From Fibrobacter succinogenes (GTDB taxonomy: Bacteria > Fibrobacterota > Chitinivibrionia > Chitinivibrionales > Chitinivibrionaceae), in contig DYSA01000002.1 in assembly GCA_020726425.1 (NCBI GenBank), positions 1 through 39,827 on the forward strand: a DNA stretch of 39,827 bases, read 5' to 3'. Shown here piece after piece: positions 27,024-36,154 of this stretch (the stretch's first letter is position 1; every line of letters begins with the position of its first letter). The notes below the pieces were generated by a model. It saw only the letters and a list, made by a program, of their open reading frames with translations. It had not been told where the DNA came from and did not search any database. The translations under genes and the position numbers were made by a program.

Positions 27024-27853
27024 AAGTCTTTCACCTTTACTGTTGTTCCCCAATTTTGCCCGTGCGTATCACCTTCATGTTTCACTTCAGATACAACGAA
27101 GAATTGCCCCGGTATTTCAGCACTTACAACTTTCACGAATCCAAGAACACGGGCATTGAAAAACAAGAGTGATTTCAATTCCCAGCCCCAAATCTTTTTT
27201 TTGTCTTTCTCTTCAAATGTTCTCAATGGATAACCAAGCAGCCCGGTTGTTGCAGATAAAACCGGTGAATTCAATTCAGGCGTTCCGCCGCCTTTCGGCT
27301 GGATAAATAGAACATTATCAACAACCACCGCTTCAGCGTTCACACGTGCTGCAACTTGCCTGATTCCATCAATCATAGTTCCTGCAAACGCATATCCTGC
27401 CGGGTAAGGTTTATCAACAAGCTGTTCTTTGTTTTTCCATTCAACAGGAAGGCCGCCACGGGAAACAATATCACGCAAAACTTCGGTTGCACTATATCCG
27501 CTTTTGAAAGAGCATGAAAGCCATGCTTTATGAAGTTCTTTTGAACCGCTTCGGCATTCAAAAACGGTATCACTTCCCGTTTCATTTCGTGGAGTTGTAA
27601 AACGTATGATTTCCCCGGAAAAGCAAACGCCGTTGCTGTTCTTATATCCTGCTGTGAGAATAAGAAAATCGCCGCTCTGCAAACTGTCTGAAGTTTGTTT
27701 TGAAAGATTCGTAACCGTAACAGTTGCAGTGCATTCTTTTTCTGTTTTCGTCACTGTAAAAGCAACTCGAAGCCCTTCAATGATAAGGCTTGCACCAAGT
27801 TTCTTTTTGATCTCAACACGGCAAACACGCTGAAAAAGTTCTGTACTCATCAC
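27020..27853 (-). CDS. Baseplate hub-like protein
   Basis: 277 aa; VEIKKKLGASLIIEGLRVAFTVTKT...ATVTVTNLSKQTSDSLQSGDFLILTAGYK. Confidence 0.65.
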   Translation of the reverse strand: MMSTELFQRVCRVEIKKKLGASLIIEGLRVAFTVTKTEKECTATVTVTNLSKQTSDSLQSGDFLILTAGYKNSNGVCFSGEIIRFTTPRNETGSDTVFECRSGSKELHKAWLSCSFKSGYSATEVLRDIVSRGGLPVEWKNKEQLVDKPYPAGYAFAGTMIDGIRQVAARVNAEAVVVDNVLFIQPKGGGTPELNSPVLSATTGLLGYPLRTFEEKDKKKIWGWELKSLLFFNARVLGFVKVVSAEIPGQFFVVSEVKHEGDTHGQNWGTTVKVKDL

Positions 27854-28197
27854 AACACCTCTGCTGCTTCAGCCGATCCAATGTAATAGATTGCAAATCT
27901 TCCCGAAGTAAGATTTTCATAATCGATTGCCAGAAATTCGGCTTGTGCATCGGAATCTTCAGGAATGCAAAAGAAATTCCCTTTCAGTTCTGGAATTCTC
28001 TGAAGTGCTGAAATCGAAATAAGAGGCGAAAACGGCACAACTTGAACGCCTGAAACAATATCAACTCCGTTGCTGCTGCATGAGAAAAGATACTTTTCAA
28101 CCATCGGCAGCCACATCAATGCAACGTTTATGATTACATTTTCAACGGTGATCGTTTGTTCAAAATGCGAAGTATCGAAAATCTGTATTTTTTCCAT
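27850..28197 (-). CDS. Phage tail/baseplate hypothetical protein
   Basis: 115-aa ORF in tail operon with stop/start overlaps. Confidence 0.55.
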   Translation of the reverse strand: MEKIQIFDTSHFEQTITVENVIINVALMWLPMVEKYLFSCSSNGVDIVSGVQVVPFSPLISISALQRIPELKGNFFCIPEDSDAQAEFLAIDYENLTSGRFAIYYIGSAEAAEVL

Positions 28198-28198
28198 C

Positions 28199-28888
28199 TT
28201 AATCTATCCCCGGCATTCCTGCTTTAAGGCCGCCCGTCATATACTCCATGAATCCAATATCACCATCACGCCATTTTGCTGCAAGGCTTTTATTTTGCGT
28301 TGACTGCTTGCCGGCATCAACCTTTTTTTGTCCTTGCTTATTGGCTCCCTGTTTTGCACCAGTTGACTTAACAGCGATATGCGGGGAACTGGTAAGCTGC
28401 AAACTGGCAATTTCGATTTCACGGAATCGCAAGCTGAAAACTGCATAGGTGATTTGATCCGGGTTCCTTGGAACTGAAACCGATTCGATCACCATGTTTT
28501 TATAAAAACCAAGACTATGAACAACAGTAAAAAGTTTTTTCTCTTTTGAATCCATGATCGAACGAAAATCTTCAAAAGCCTGCTGAATTACTCTTTTTTG
28601 AGCATCAATGTTTTCTTGGTGATCAGTTGGGTAAGGGGCATTCACTTGACCAAATTCACCGATCAAATCCGTTTTTGTCCCTGTTATGATCACTGACATT
28701 GAAAACGTCAACGGTTCACGCTTCGAGTGATCGGAAATGTTCTTTCCGTTTTCAACAGGGAAATTTGTATAAGTGTTTTTCAACTCATGGTTTTCTTCTG
28801 CTGTCAAGTTAGCAACCAGAACCGGCGTTGCTTCTGCTCCAAGCGTATCAAATTCGTCTTGATAAAAGAGAAATGAAACTTCACTCAT
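28199..28888 (-). CDS. Phage baseplate-region protein
   Basis: 229-aa ORF between tape measure and hub genes; KREPLTFSMSVIITGTKTDLIGEFG... Confidence 0.6.
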   Translation of the reverse strand: MSEVSFLFYQDEFDTLGAEATPVLVANLTAEENHELKNTYTNFPVENGKNISDHSKREPLTFSMSVIITGTKTDLIGEFGQVNAPYPTDHQENIDAQKRVIQQAFEDFRSIMDSKEKKLFTVVHSLGFYKNMVIESVSVPRNPDQITYAVFSLRFREIEIASLQLTSSPHIAVKSTGAKQGANKQGQKKVDAGKQSTQNKSLAAKWRDGDIGFMEYMTGGLKAGMPGID

Positions 28889-28890
28889 AA

Positions 28891-30411
28891 CTATTTCCTT
28901 TCAACGAAATTGTTCATTCTTGTGACTTGCTTATAGGCATCGATTGAACCGCTTCTTGCTGCGCCTGAAATCTGCATTGGCGTTGCGTTTGATCCTGCAA
29001 CCTGAACAACTACCCCGCCGGCGTTGAACGTATTTCCTGCAGCAGCTCCATAATTCGGCATAAATGCTGAAGCCTGATTTGCAGTGTTGTAATTCCCATT
29101 TGTAGAGGCAACAAGTTCATTTTTAGATTTTCCAGAAAAGAAATCAGTGAAAGCTTTCACCGCAGGGCTGTTCATCAGATCATAAATTTTCTGAACTAAG
29201 TTGTCGATCATTTCAGTTGCAAATTCGTCAATGGTAACAATAGAATCTTTGATCTCTTTAAGTTTGTTCCACATCGGGGCAAATGCTGAATCTCCACCGC
29301 TTGCCCACTTTTCAAAATCATCACTCAAAACACCGATCAGGAAAATTGCACCTAAAAGAATAACGGTAATTTGCAGCAATGGAAGCAAAACGGCTTTTGC
29401 AAGATTTCCAGTAAGTGCAAGAGCTGTATTTATCACAACCATGTTTGCAGAAATTGCCGTTATCGCACTTGAAATTGCGCCAACTCCAATAAGCAGCGTT
29501 CCAACACCAGTGATCAGAACCGGAATCAATGCAACAATTGCAAGAATAATTCCAATCATCATTTTCAACCATCCGGGCATTGCCTTGAACATATCGGCGA
29601 TATTGTGAACAGCTTTCATGAATCCAATCAGGGCTTTTGCTGCTGATTTAAGTTGTGGCAAGAAGCTTTCACCGATTGCAGCAAATGCCATGTGCATTTC
29701 ATCTTTAACCGTTGACCATAAACCGATCAAAGCTTGTGATCCTTTTTCCATTCCCTGAAAGAATCTTCCGCCTTGACTTGTCTCTTTGATAAGTGCCTCT
29801 TTTACCATTTGGGCACTGATCAAACCGTCTTCCATATCTTTCTTTAGTTGTGCAAGGCTTTTACCTGTACTCTGTGAAATCGTTTGAAGCGGATTGAAGC
29901 CGGCGTTGATAAACTGAAGCAAATCTTGTCCCTGCAGCCTTCCCATTGCTTGCATTTGTGAAAATGCGTATGTAAGCCGTGAAAACTTATCCTTGCTTCC
30001 AAGTGCCACATCTCCAAGCTGCTTCATGATTGGCAAGGTATCTTCAAGAGCAACGCCAAAGCCTAAAAGTGTTTCGGTGCTTTGTGCAAGGTCTTTTGTT
30101 TCATACGGCGTTTCTGCTGCCATCTCTGTAAGGTCTTTTTTAAGCTGCAACGCTTTTTCTTGGCTTCCGGTGAGAACTTCAAACTGAGTCACCAGCATTT
30201 CCATATCTGCCGTAGCTTTTACGCTCGCGGTTCCAAGTCCTACGATTGGAACGGTAAGAACAGCACCAAGGGCAACGCCGGCACCCATAAGGGCACCGCC
30301 AATGTTCTGAAGCTTTTCAGCTGCTCCCCTTGCTTGTGCTTCAAGGTTTCTCAATGCTGTATCGTCAACACGCCAATTCAGCAGGGCTACAAATTCATCA
30401 ACAATCTTCAT
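28891..30411 (-). CDS. Tail tape-measure protein
   Basis: TASVKATADMEMLVTQFEVLTGS...TPYETKDLAQSTETLLGFG...QDLLQFINAGFNPLQTIS; hydrophobic segments. Confidence 0.9.
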   Translation of the reverse strand: MKIVDEFVALLNWRVDDTALRNLEAQARGAAEKLQNIGGALMGAGVALGAVLTVPIVGLGTASVKATADMEMLVTQFEVLTGSQEKALQLKKDLTEMAAETPYETKDLAQSTETLLGFGVALEDTLPIMKQLGDVALGSKDKFSRLTYAFSQMQAMGRLQGQDLLQFINAGFNPLQTISQSTGKSLAQLKKDMEDGLISAQMVKEALIKETSQGGRFFQGMEKGSQALIGLWSTVKDEMHMAFAAIGESFLPQLKSAAKALIGFMKAVHNIADMFKAMPGWLKMMIGIILAIVALIPVLITGVGTLLIGVGAISSAITAISANMVVINTALALTGNLAKAVLLPLLQITVILLGAIFLIGVLSDDFEKWASGGDSAFAPMWNKLKEIKDSIVTIDEFATEMIDNLVQKIYDLMNSPAVKAFTDFFSGKSKNELVASTNGNYNTANQASAFMPNYGAAAGNTFNAGGVVVQVAGSNATPMQISGAARSGSIDAYKQVTRMNNFVERK

Positions 30412-30598
30412 TTTCAGATTCTCGCTTTTTTCTGTGAAATTCGCCTATTGCTTTTTCAGTTTCACTCTGATAATTACGATACGCAATCAAGCGTTGAAGA
30501 TCATCGTAATCATATTCAAATTCAAGCTCACGCAAAGAAACAGCCCCAGAAGTAACCGCCGCCCAAATAGCCGCTTCAATTCTGAGGCTGTCATTCAT
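30398..30598 (-). CDS. Second tail-assembly-chaperone-like ORF, possibly reached by frameshift from 31071
   Basis: SLRELEFEYDYDDLQRLIAYRNYQSETEKAIGEF; same frame is open upstream of its ATG. Confidence 0.6.
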   Translation of the reverse strand: MNDSLRIEAAIWAAVTSGAVSLRELEFEYDYDDLQRLIAYRNYQSETEKAIGEFHRKKRESENEDC

Positions 30599-30618
30599 TC
30601 TTTCAGATAATTCAGCCG

Positions 30619-31071
30619 CTATTCTGGCTTCGGCTGTTTCATCTTCAATTGCTTCATAATATTTGCAATGCGTGAGCCTTCCGCGAAAAGGTCAGGAAAG
30701 TTTTCTTTGATCACATTAAATGCCAGTTCGTAAGCTTCACTTACACCAGAATCAAATATATCATCGAACTTTCCCCAACAATCGCCATAGCCTTCTTCTG
30801 AAGTTCCAAGAACACCAGAAAGAAGCTCTTTCAGAAGTGCGTCAAGCTCTTTTTCGTCAAGGCTTGAAGCAATGCCGGCGAAAGCTTTAAGAGCTACGCC
30901 GGAAAGTGCTGCTCTGGTCATTGTTTCGCTGATATTAAAATCAGTTGTTGCAACACCTCTTCCCACCATACGAAGCAAACGAGGCAACAGGTTTGCCGCC
31001 TTTCTTGCGGGCATTGTCGAACCGGTAAAAACACGTGTTCCAATCATAATTTCAAACGTCTTACGAGCCAT
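30619..31071 (-). CDS. Tail assembly chaperone
   Basis: Between tube and tape-measure genes; helical protein. Confidence 0.7.
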   Translation of the reverse strand: MARKTFEIMIGTRVFTGSTMPARKAANLLPRLLRMVGRGVATTDFNISETMTRAALSGVALKAFAGIASSLDEKELDALLKELLSGVLGTSEEGYGDCWGKFDDIFDSGVSEAYELAFNVIKENFPDLFAEGSRIANIMKQLKMKQPKPE

Positions 31072-31085
31072 TTTTTACTATTCCC

Positions 31086-31523
31086 TTAATAAATTGAAGC
31101 TGAAGCGTTGCCACCAACGAAATCTTCAACCTGAGTCATTACAATTTCCCATTCAATCGGTGAAGAAGCTGATTCATATTTTTTGGCGGGTGCCTTTTTG
31201 AACCAACAAACTTTTGCCGCATGAATACTTGTTCCGTTCAAATCTTTACACAAAAGAGGGAAAGCCGCTTTGTTTGTCAATTTGTCCGCTTTGCGAAGTG
31301 CAGAAAGTTCAGCGTTCAGCGGATTGCTACCAAGAAGCGTGAATTTACAAGACCACGTTCCGCCAACAATTTCACTTCTTTCAACTGCACCATCAGCACC
31401 CTTTAGAGTTTCAAAATCATCCTGATCAGGCGTGATTTCGATCATTGATTTTTCGGCATATCCAGAAATAGGAATTACACCAATAATCAAAAGAACTTTT
31501 TTAGGGCTATAACTTCCAGCCAT
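31086..31523 (-). CDS. Tail tube protein (DUF3277-like)
   Basis: SPKKVLLIIGVIPISGYAEKSMIEITPDQDDFETLKGADGAVERS. Confidence 0.75.
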   Translation of the reverse strand: MAGSYSPKKVLLIIGVIPISGYAEKSMIEITPDQDDFETLKGADGAVERSEIVGGTWSCKFTLLGSNPLNAELSALRKADKLTNKAAFPLLCKDLNGTSIHAAKVCWFKKAPAKKYESASSPIEWEIVMTQVEDFVGGNASASIY

Positions 31524-31538
31524 CAGAAAACCTCATTT

Positions 31539-32621
31539 TTAATATGTTATTGTTCCGCGAATTGTTGTTGTGTGGATTGCGCCGGCAAGCCATCCAACGA
31601 ATTTGATCACATCGGCGTGACGTGCTGCTTTGTCATTAAATGGAACATCAGCCGCATCTTTCACCGTAATTGAAAAACCACCTGTTTGATTTCCATCTTC
31701 ATCAAATGATTCTTCTGAAAGTCCGCCAACATCTACGCCATCAGAAAGAACTTTACGAACGCCATTTTCAAGCGTCGCAAATCCTGAATCGGTGAAAGGA
31801 ATTTTCTTCTTTCCGCGTGCCATGATTCCGAAGGTTGTTTCTTGAATTCGTGCTTTGAGCCAATCCGCAAAAACAATCACATCGAACCATTCACCGGCAG
31901 CCATTGCACCACCCTGAAGAACATTCAAGCCACCAACTACGGTATAAACTGAAATCTTTCGGGTTTTTGCGGTTCCTTTTTGTGTATCTGTCAATTTGTC
32001 CGGCGTTAATCCGCCGATCTTCTGCAGATTCATTGTGTATTCACCGGGCTGCATTGTTGCAATTGCACCGAACGCACCAGCATCAGGGAAAGCAGAAGCA
32101 GCCGTTGAATGATACATCACAAATGTTCGATCAAATCCCTTTAAATCGTCAATTAGTGAATCTGTATCGGTTGCATCTATGATTGTCGGATCCGCTGAAG
32201 CGGTAACAAAAACACGTTCCCCGCCGGCTTCAATTTTTGTTGCAGCTGCAACAACATCAGCTTCGATTCTGCTGCAAACGATCAGGCCATACCAGCCAGA
32301 ATTTTCAGAAATACAAGCTGTGATTGAATCGGCAATTGTTGTGTCCCCCGTCCAACGTTGCCCAATCATGACTTTTGAAGGCTTTGGCGATTGTGAGAAA
32401 TAAGCAGTTGCCGCAATCGCTTCAGGTGAAGTTGATATAAAATCAGCTTCAACCGCATCAGTATCGGCGTATTCTCTTACTCTCCAACGTCCAACAGTTG
32501 AAGTTGTGAAAGCCTTTGTGCTTCCAAGTATCAACGCAACACCGAACGCCTTTTGTTCTACCCCTGCCGTTTCCCGGCTGATTAGCACTTCAACTGTGCT
32601 GTCCATGTTTGACATCTTCAA
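31539..32621 (-). CDS. Tail sheath protein (DUF3383-like)
   Basis: FGVALILGSTKAF...ADTDAVEADFISTSPEAIAATAYFSQSPKPSKVMIGQR. Confidence 0.85.
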   Translation of the reverse strand: MKMSNMDSTVEVLISRETAGVEQKAFGVALILGSTKAFTTSTVGRWRVREYADTDAVEADFISTSPEAIAATAYFSQSPKPSKVMIGQRWTGDTTIADSITACISENSGWYGLIVCSRIEADVVAAATKIEAGGERVFVTASADPTIIDATDTDSLIDDLKGFDRTFVMYHSTAASAFPDAGAFGAIATMQPGEYTMNLQKIGGLTPDKLTDTQKGTAKTRKISVYTVVGGLNVLQGGAMAAGEWFDVIVFADWLKARIQETTFGIMARGKKKIPFTDSGFATLENGVRKVLSDGVDVGGLSEESFDEDGNQTGGFSITVKDAADVPFNDKAARHADVIKFVGWLAGAIHTTTIRGTITY

Positions 32622-32626
32622 ACCTC

Positions 32627-33148
32627 CTAAGTAATAATTTCAATTGATTGACCATCTTCACCGTATCGAAGTTCACCGCGAACGGTTGTTGTTTCGATGT
32701 AGTCACGTTGGAATTCTTTTTCATATCCAAAAACAACGCCGAAATTGTACGCCGCTGCAGGAGTGTAATCATTCCCGTTTGGGTGAAGTGCTGTTCTTTC
32801 CTGTGGAGTTCCCGAAGTTGTTATTGCAACGCCGGCAAGATCAAGAATTTCAAAAGACTCACCTCTTACCGCATTGTCAAGTTCACACGCAAGAGCAAAA
32901 GAACCTGAACCGATTATACGAATATCCATTGATCCGGTTCGTTCACCAACTTGGAACGCACTATCTGAATTTCCCTGAACAACAGCATCGTTGTATTCAC
33001 CCGGTTCGCCGGTATAAAATAAAGCTGCATAAGTTCCAGCCGGTGCCGGCGCATTCTGGTTGCCCCAAACAACAGGAACACCCGGAAGAATGCTTGATAT
33101 AAAATCAAGGATCGCTTTTTTTGTTTCATCAATGCTTGCTGATTGCAC
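32627..33148 (-). CDS. Neck/tail terminator protein (LIC_12616-like)
   Basis: Position and VPVVWGNQNAPAPAGTYAAL...GSMDIRIIGSGSFALACELDNAV. Confidence 0.65.
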   Translation of the reverse strand: MQSASIDETKKAILDFISSILPGVPVVWGNQNAPAPAGTYAALFYTGEPGEYNDAVVQGNSDSAFQVGERTGSMDIRIIGSGSFALACELDNAVRGESFEILDLAGVAITTSGTPQERTALHPNGNDYTPAAAYNFGVVFGYEKEFQRDYIETTTVRGELRYGEDGQSIEIIT

Positions 33149-33467
33149 TGAATACCCCTTTGAAGTGAGGAATCACGCCGTTTTGCCACGGTTCGCACTG
33201 GAAACATTCAAACTCATGTGTTCGTATCATGATTTTATCAGGTTGAATTCCCGGTTCACCGCCTGATATGAATTCAAAATCTGAAAAAAGAGCATAAACA
33301 GCACCGTTTCTGCGGTTTTCTGGTAACGCCTGAAGCTTTTCACCTGTCACCGGCTGAATGCTTGCTGAAGCGGCGATCTGCTGCACTGTTCCTGCTTGCC
33401 AAATCCCGTTGACATATCCGCCGCCGGATTCTCTCAAAATTGTAATTGGCTTTCTGAATCCCATCAA
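33129..33467 (-). CDS. Head-closure-like protein
   Basis: 112-aa ORF in the connector cluster. Confidence 0.5.
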   Translation of the reverse strand: MMGFRKPITILRESGGGYVNGIWQAGTVQQIAASASIQPVTGEKLQALPENRRNGAVYALFSDFEFISGGEPGIQPDKIMIRTHEFECFQCEPWQNGVIPHFKGVFSAISKH

Positions 33468-33931
33468 TCGACCTTATACGTTACTGAATTCAACATTTGC
33501 CCGGTATCAATCAACGGTTTTGTTGATCCTTTTCGTTTGGCTGTCGCTGCCTGAATAGGCTTGTGCGGATTGTCTCGAATGTATTTCTTCACAACTGCTG
33601 CACCAGCTTCGCCAACAATAGCCGCACCAGCTTCAGCGGTTATTGATTTCTCGAATACTTTTCTTGCAGCTTGCAAGTATGCTGCTGAAATTCTCTTTTT
33701 ACCTTGGATCACTGCAGGATTCAAGAAAGGCCGTGAAGAATCGTTTACAAGTGCAATGCTGGCAACTTCTGCCATATCCTTGAAAGGTTCGTGACCGCTT
33801 CCAGTTGAAGAAGCTGTTGCAATTGGCTTTCCAGCTGGAAAGCCAATTTTCACCGTCAATTGTTCAAGAAGCTTCACTTCTGCAATTGCTGAACGATACG
33901 CACCGGGCGTTCTGTAAAGTCTAAAGCTCAT
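33464..33931 (-). CDS. Neck/tail completion protein
   Basis: KIGFPAGKP...FLNPAVIQGKKRISAAYLQAARKVF...PHKPIQAATAKRKGSTKPLIDTGQMLNSV. Confidence 0.65.
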   Translation of the reverse strand: MSFRLYRTPGAYRSAIAEVKLLEQLTVKIGFPAGKPIATASSTGSGHEPFKDMAEVASIALVNDSSRPFLNPAVIQGKKRISAAYLQAARKVFEKSITAEAGAAIVGEAGAAVVKKYIRDNPHKPIQAATAKRKGSTKPLIDTGQMLNSVTYKVD

Positions 33932-34293
33932 AAACCGTTTGCAACGCTGCAGTGCGGAACTGCTTTGATCATCGATTCAAGTTCAAGACCAAAGAGAGTG
34001 CTTTCAAGATTTTTAATTCCGCCAACTGAAGAAGCTGCCGAACCGTAATTTCTTGAAAGTTCACCTTCCTTTTCACCAGTGATTGCACCAGTGATTGCAC
34101 CAACAGGCAAACCGCCTGCAAGTGCTTCACAAGTCAACCAGTGCAATACTAAAAGGCCGCAAGCCATACCGTATTTTTCACCAAAAGCAGGCTGAAAAAG
34201 ATTCAATTCAGCAAGAGGCAACAATTGCGGAACTCTTGCCGATCCTGAATATTCTGGAACTCTTGCCGCTATGTATTGCTCTGCTGTCAACAT
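33928..34293 (-). CDS. DUF4054-like head completion protein
   Basis: LLPLAELNLFQPAFGEKYGMACGLLVLHWLTC...GEKEGELSRNYG. Confidence 0.75.
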   Translation of the reverse strand: MLTAEQYIAARVPEYSGSARVPQLLPLAELNLFQPAFGEKYGMACGLLVLHWLTCEALAGGLPVGAITGAITGEKEGELSRNYGSAASSVGGIKNLESTLFGLELESMIKAVPHCSVANGL

Positions 34294-34670
34294 TACTTGT
34301 TCGCTGCTTCAATTTCAGCCTGTCGAACCTTGATTGCATTGGCAATCAGTCCTTTTGCTGTCTTGCTTGCCGATTCTGATTCTGCTCTTTCTGCAAGTTC
34401 CTGAAGTTCAACAAGGCTTGCAGTTTCGCAAAGACGTTTCACATTTTCAGCTGTAAGTTTCGCAAGTGTTCCATCTTCTTCTTCAGAAATCATGCTGATT
34501 TCAACTTTCCCATTCACTTCATTCTCTGAACGGAACTGAAAATCATCATCGGCTTCGATTCCTTTGAATTGATCTGCAGTAAGTTCATAGAAATGTGTTC
34601 CCGGTTTAACAGTTACACAACCGAGAAAGATAGTTGCACGGGGCATATTGTTCGTAATAATAACACGCAT
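34293..34670 (-). CDS. Hypothetical virion-module protein
   Basis: 125-aa ORF between capsid and connector genes. Confidence 0.6.
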   Translation of the reverse strand: MRVIITNNMPRATIFLGCVTVKPGTHFYELTADQFKGIEADDDFQFRSENEVNGKVEISMISEEEDGTLAKLTAENVKRLCETASLVELQELAERAESESASKTAKGLIANAIKVRQAEIEAANK

Positions 34671-34686
34671 TTTTAATCTCCAAAAT

Positions 34687-34706
34687 GCGGGAAAAAACTT
34701 TCCCGC
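34687..34706 (-). terminator. Hairpin after the capsid gene, probable partial terminator
   Basis: GCGGGAAA-(4 nt)-TTTCCCGC, perfect 8-bp arms, then ATTTT on the minus strand. Confidence 0.6.
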
Positions 34707-34721
34707 GTTGCTGTTGCTGGT

Positions 34722-35684
34722 TTAAATACCTTCCCAAATTGCAATGGAAAGAGGGTAATACACAATCGAAGCTGCAGTGCGAGCAAGGCAAACAACGATA
34801 TATTCAAGTCCTCTTGTTTCAACTGGCATTTGCTCGAATGGCATTGCAAGTTCAAGAGTGAGTTTATCAGAATCATTCCGGTAAGCCATCATGATATTTG
34901 CCGAACCGCCCTGACCTGAAGGGCGTGGAGTTACGTCTTTCATTTCAACCATTGGAACAACCTTTTTTACATAAGGGCTGTTTGCAAGGAAGTAAGAAAG
35001 AATAGTTGTATCGCTGTTTGCACTTCGTGGAGTGCTTGAAATCTTCGCATATTTTGCGTGAGGAATCGCGATTGTGTCCGGTGATTCAATACCGCCGGTC
35101 AAATCAATAATTCCCGTTACAATCCCGTTAAGGTCTGCAAGGATTTCATCAGGCGTTTTGTTGTCCCAGCTTCGCGAAGTTGCAGCGGCGTTGTTTGGTG
35201 CCTGTGCAATTGTTACGTTTGGCTGATACAAAATTCCTGTAAGCTTTGAATCAACTGAAGGTCGGGCTTTGAAGAAAAGACGGTTCAGTTCACGCATGAT
35301 TGCATCTTTCGCCGCGTTCGATTTACGAACATTCAGCGGCGTTCCTGCTGCAACAAGTTGTGCTTCCTGAATGTTATATCCATAAGCATCAGCAACCGGG
35401 CGAATAGGCACGGTGATTTCATCAGCTACAACGTCAACACGCGGCAAATCATCAGCATAGTTTGCAATGATTTTTGCAACGCCTTTTACATCAAATGACT
35501 GAACAATGATGTTTTCTGCGAGCTTGCCGGCTTCGGTGCTGATCGGGAAATTCCCGCTGAAAGCTGCAAGGTCAGGATAACGGCGATCATACGTTTTCGA
35601 TTTGACCTTTGACAGTTCACGAATAAACGTTGTTGTTTCGTTTGTATCCATGTGAACGGTCGTAAAACTGGTATCTGGTTTCAT
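34722..35684 (-). CDS. Major capsid protein (DUF2184-like)
   Basis: 320 aa; SKTYDRRYPDLAAFSGNFPISTEAGKLAENIIVQSFDVKGVAKIIANYADDLPRVDV. Confidence 0.85.
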   Translation of the reverse strand: MKPDTSFTTVHMDTNETTTFIRELSKVKSKTYDRRYPDLAAFSGNFPISTEAGKLAENIIVQSFDVKGVAKIIANYADDLPRVDVVADEITVPIRPVADAYGYNIQEAQLVAAGTPLNVRKSNAAKDAIMRELNRLFFKARPSVDSKLTGILYQPNVTIAQAPNNAAATSRSWDNKTPDEILADLNGIVTGIIDLTGGIESPDTIAIPHAKYAKISSTPRSANSDTTILSYFLANSPYVKKVVPMVEMKDVTPRPSGQGGSANIMMAYRNDSDKLTLELAMPFEQMPVETRGLEYIVVCLARTAASIVYYPLSIAIWEGI

Positions 35685-35696
35685 TTTTTCCCCTTA

Positions 35697-36140
35697 TTAT
35701 GGAAGGTTGATTTCTACGATTGCAACACCGTTTGCCGCTGCAGCAGAACGGAAAGTTCCACCAGTTACAAGGTTGCTTGTCGATGTTTTGCACCACTTGC
35801 CCGGATTTGCTACATTTGCATAAGCAGCATCGTCAATTGCAACTGCTTCTGTGACAGTAACAAAAACGCGGCCTTTACGCTGGCAGCTAACAGGGCGACC
35901 GATTTCGATTCCCTGACCAGTAACAAGGTTCTGTTCTTTCAGGGCAATACCTCTGAATTTTCCTGCTGCAGAGTTCGCCGGAATAACTGCACCGGGCGTT
36001 GATCCTGCAATGATTGCATCACCAAAATTGATTGCAGCTTCAGCGGTTGCCGTTTCAACTGAATCAAATGAAATAGAAGCTTTTGCACCGGGAACGCCAA
36101 CATCAGGCGTGTCACCGTAATTACTTGTAAACAAAGCCAT
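35697..36140 (-). CDS. Capsid decoration/structural protein
   Basis: A/G/V-rich 147 aa between protease and capsid genes. Confidence 0.65.
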   Translation of the reverse strand: MALFTSNYGDTPDVGVPGAKASISFDSVETATAEAAINFGDAIIAGSTPGAVIPANSAAGKFRGIALKEQNLVTGQGIEIGRPVSCQRKGRVFVTVTEAVAIDDAAYANVANPGKWCKTSTSNLVTGGTFRSAAAANGVAIVEINLP

Positions 36141-36154
36141 TTGAAAGCCTTCCT

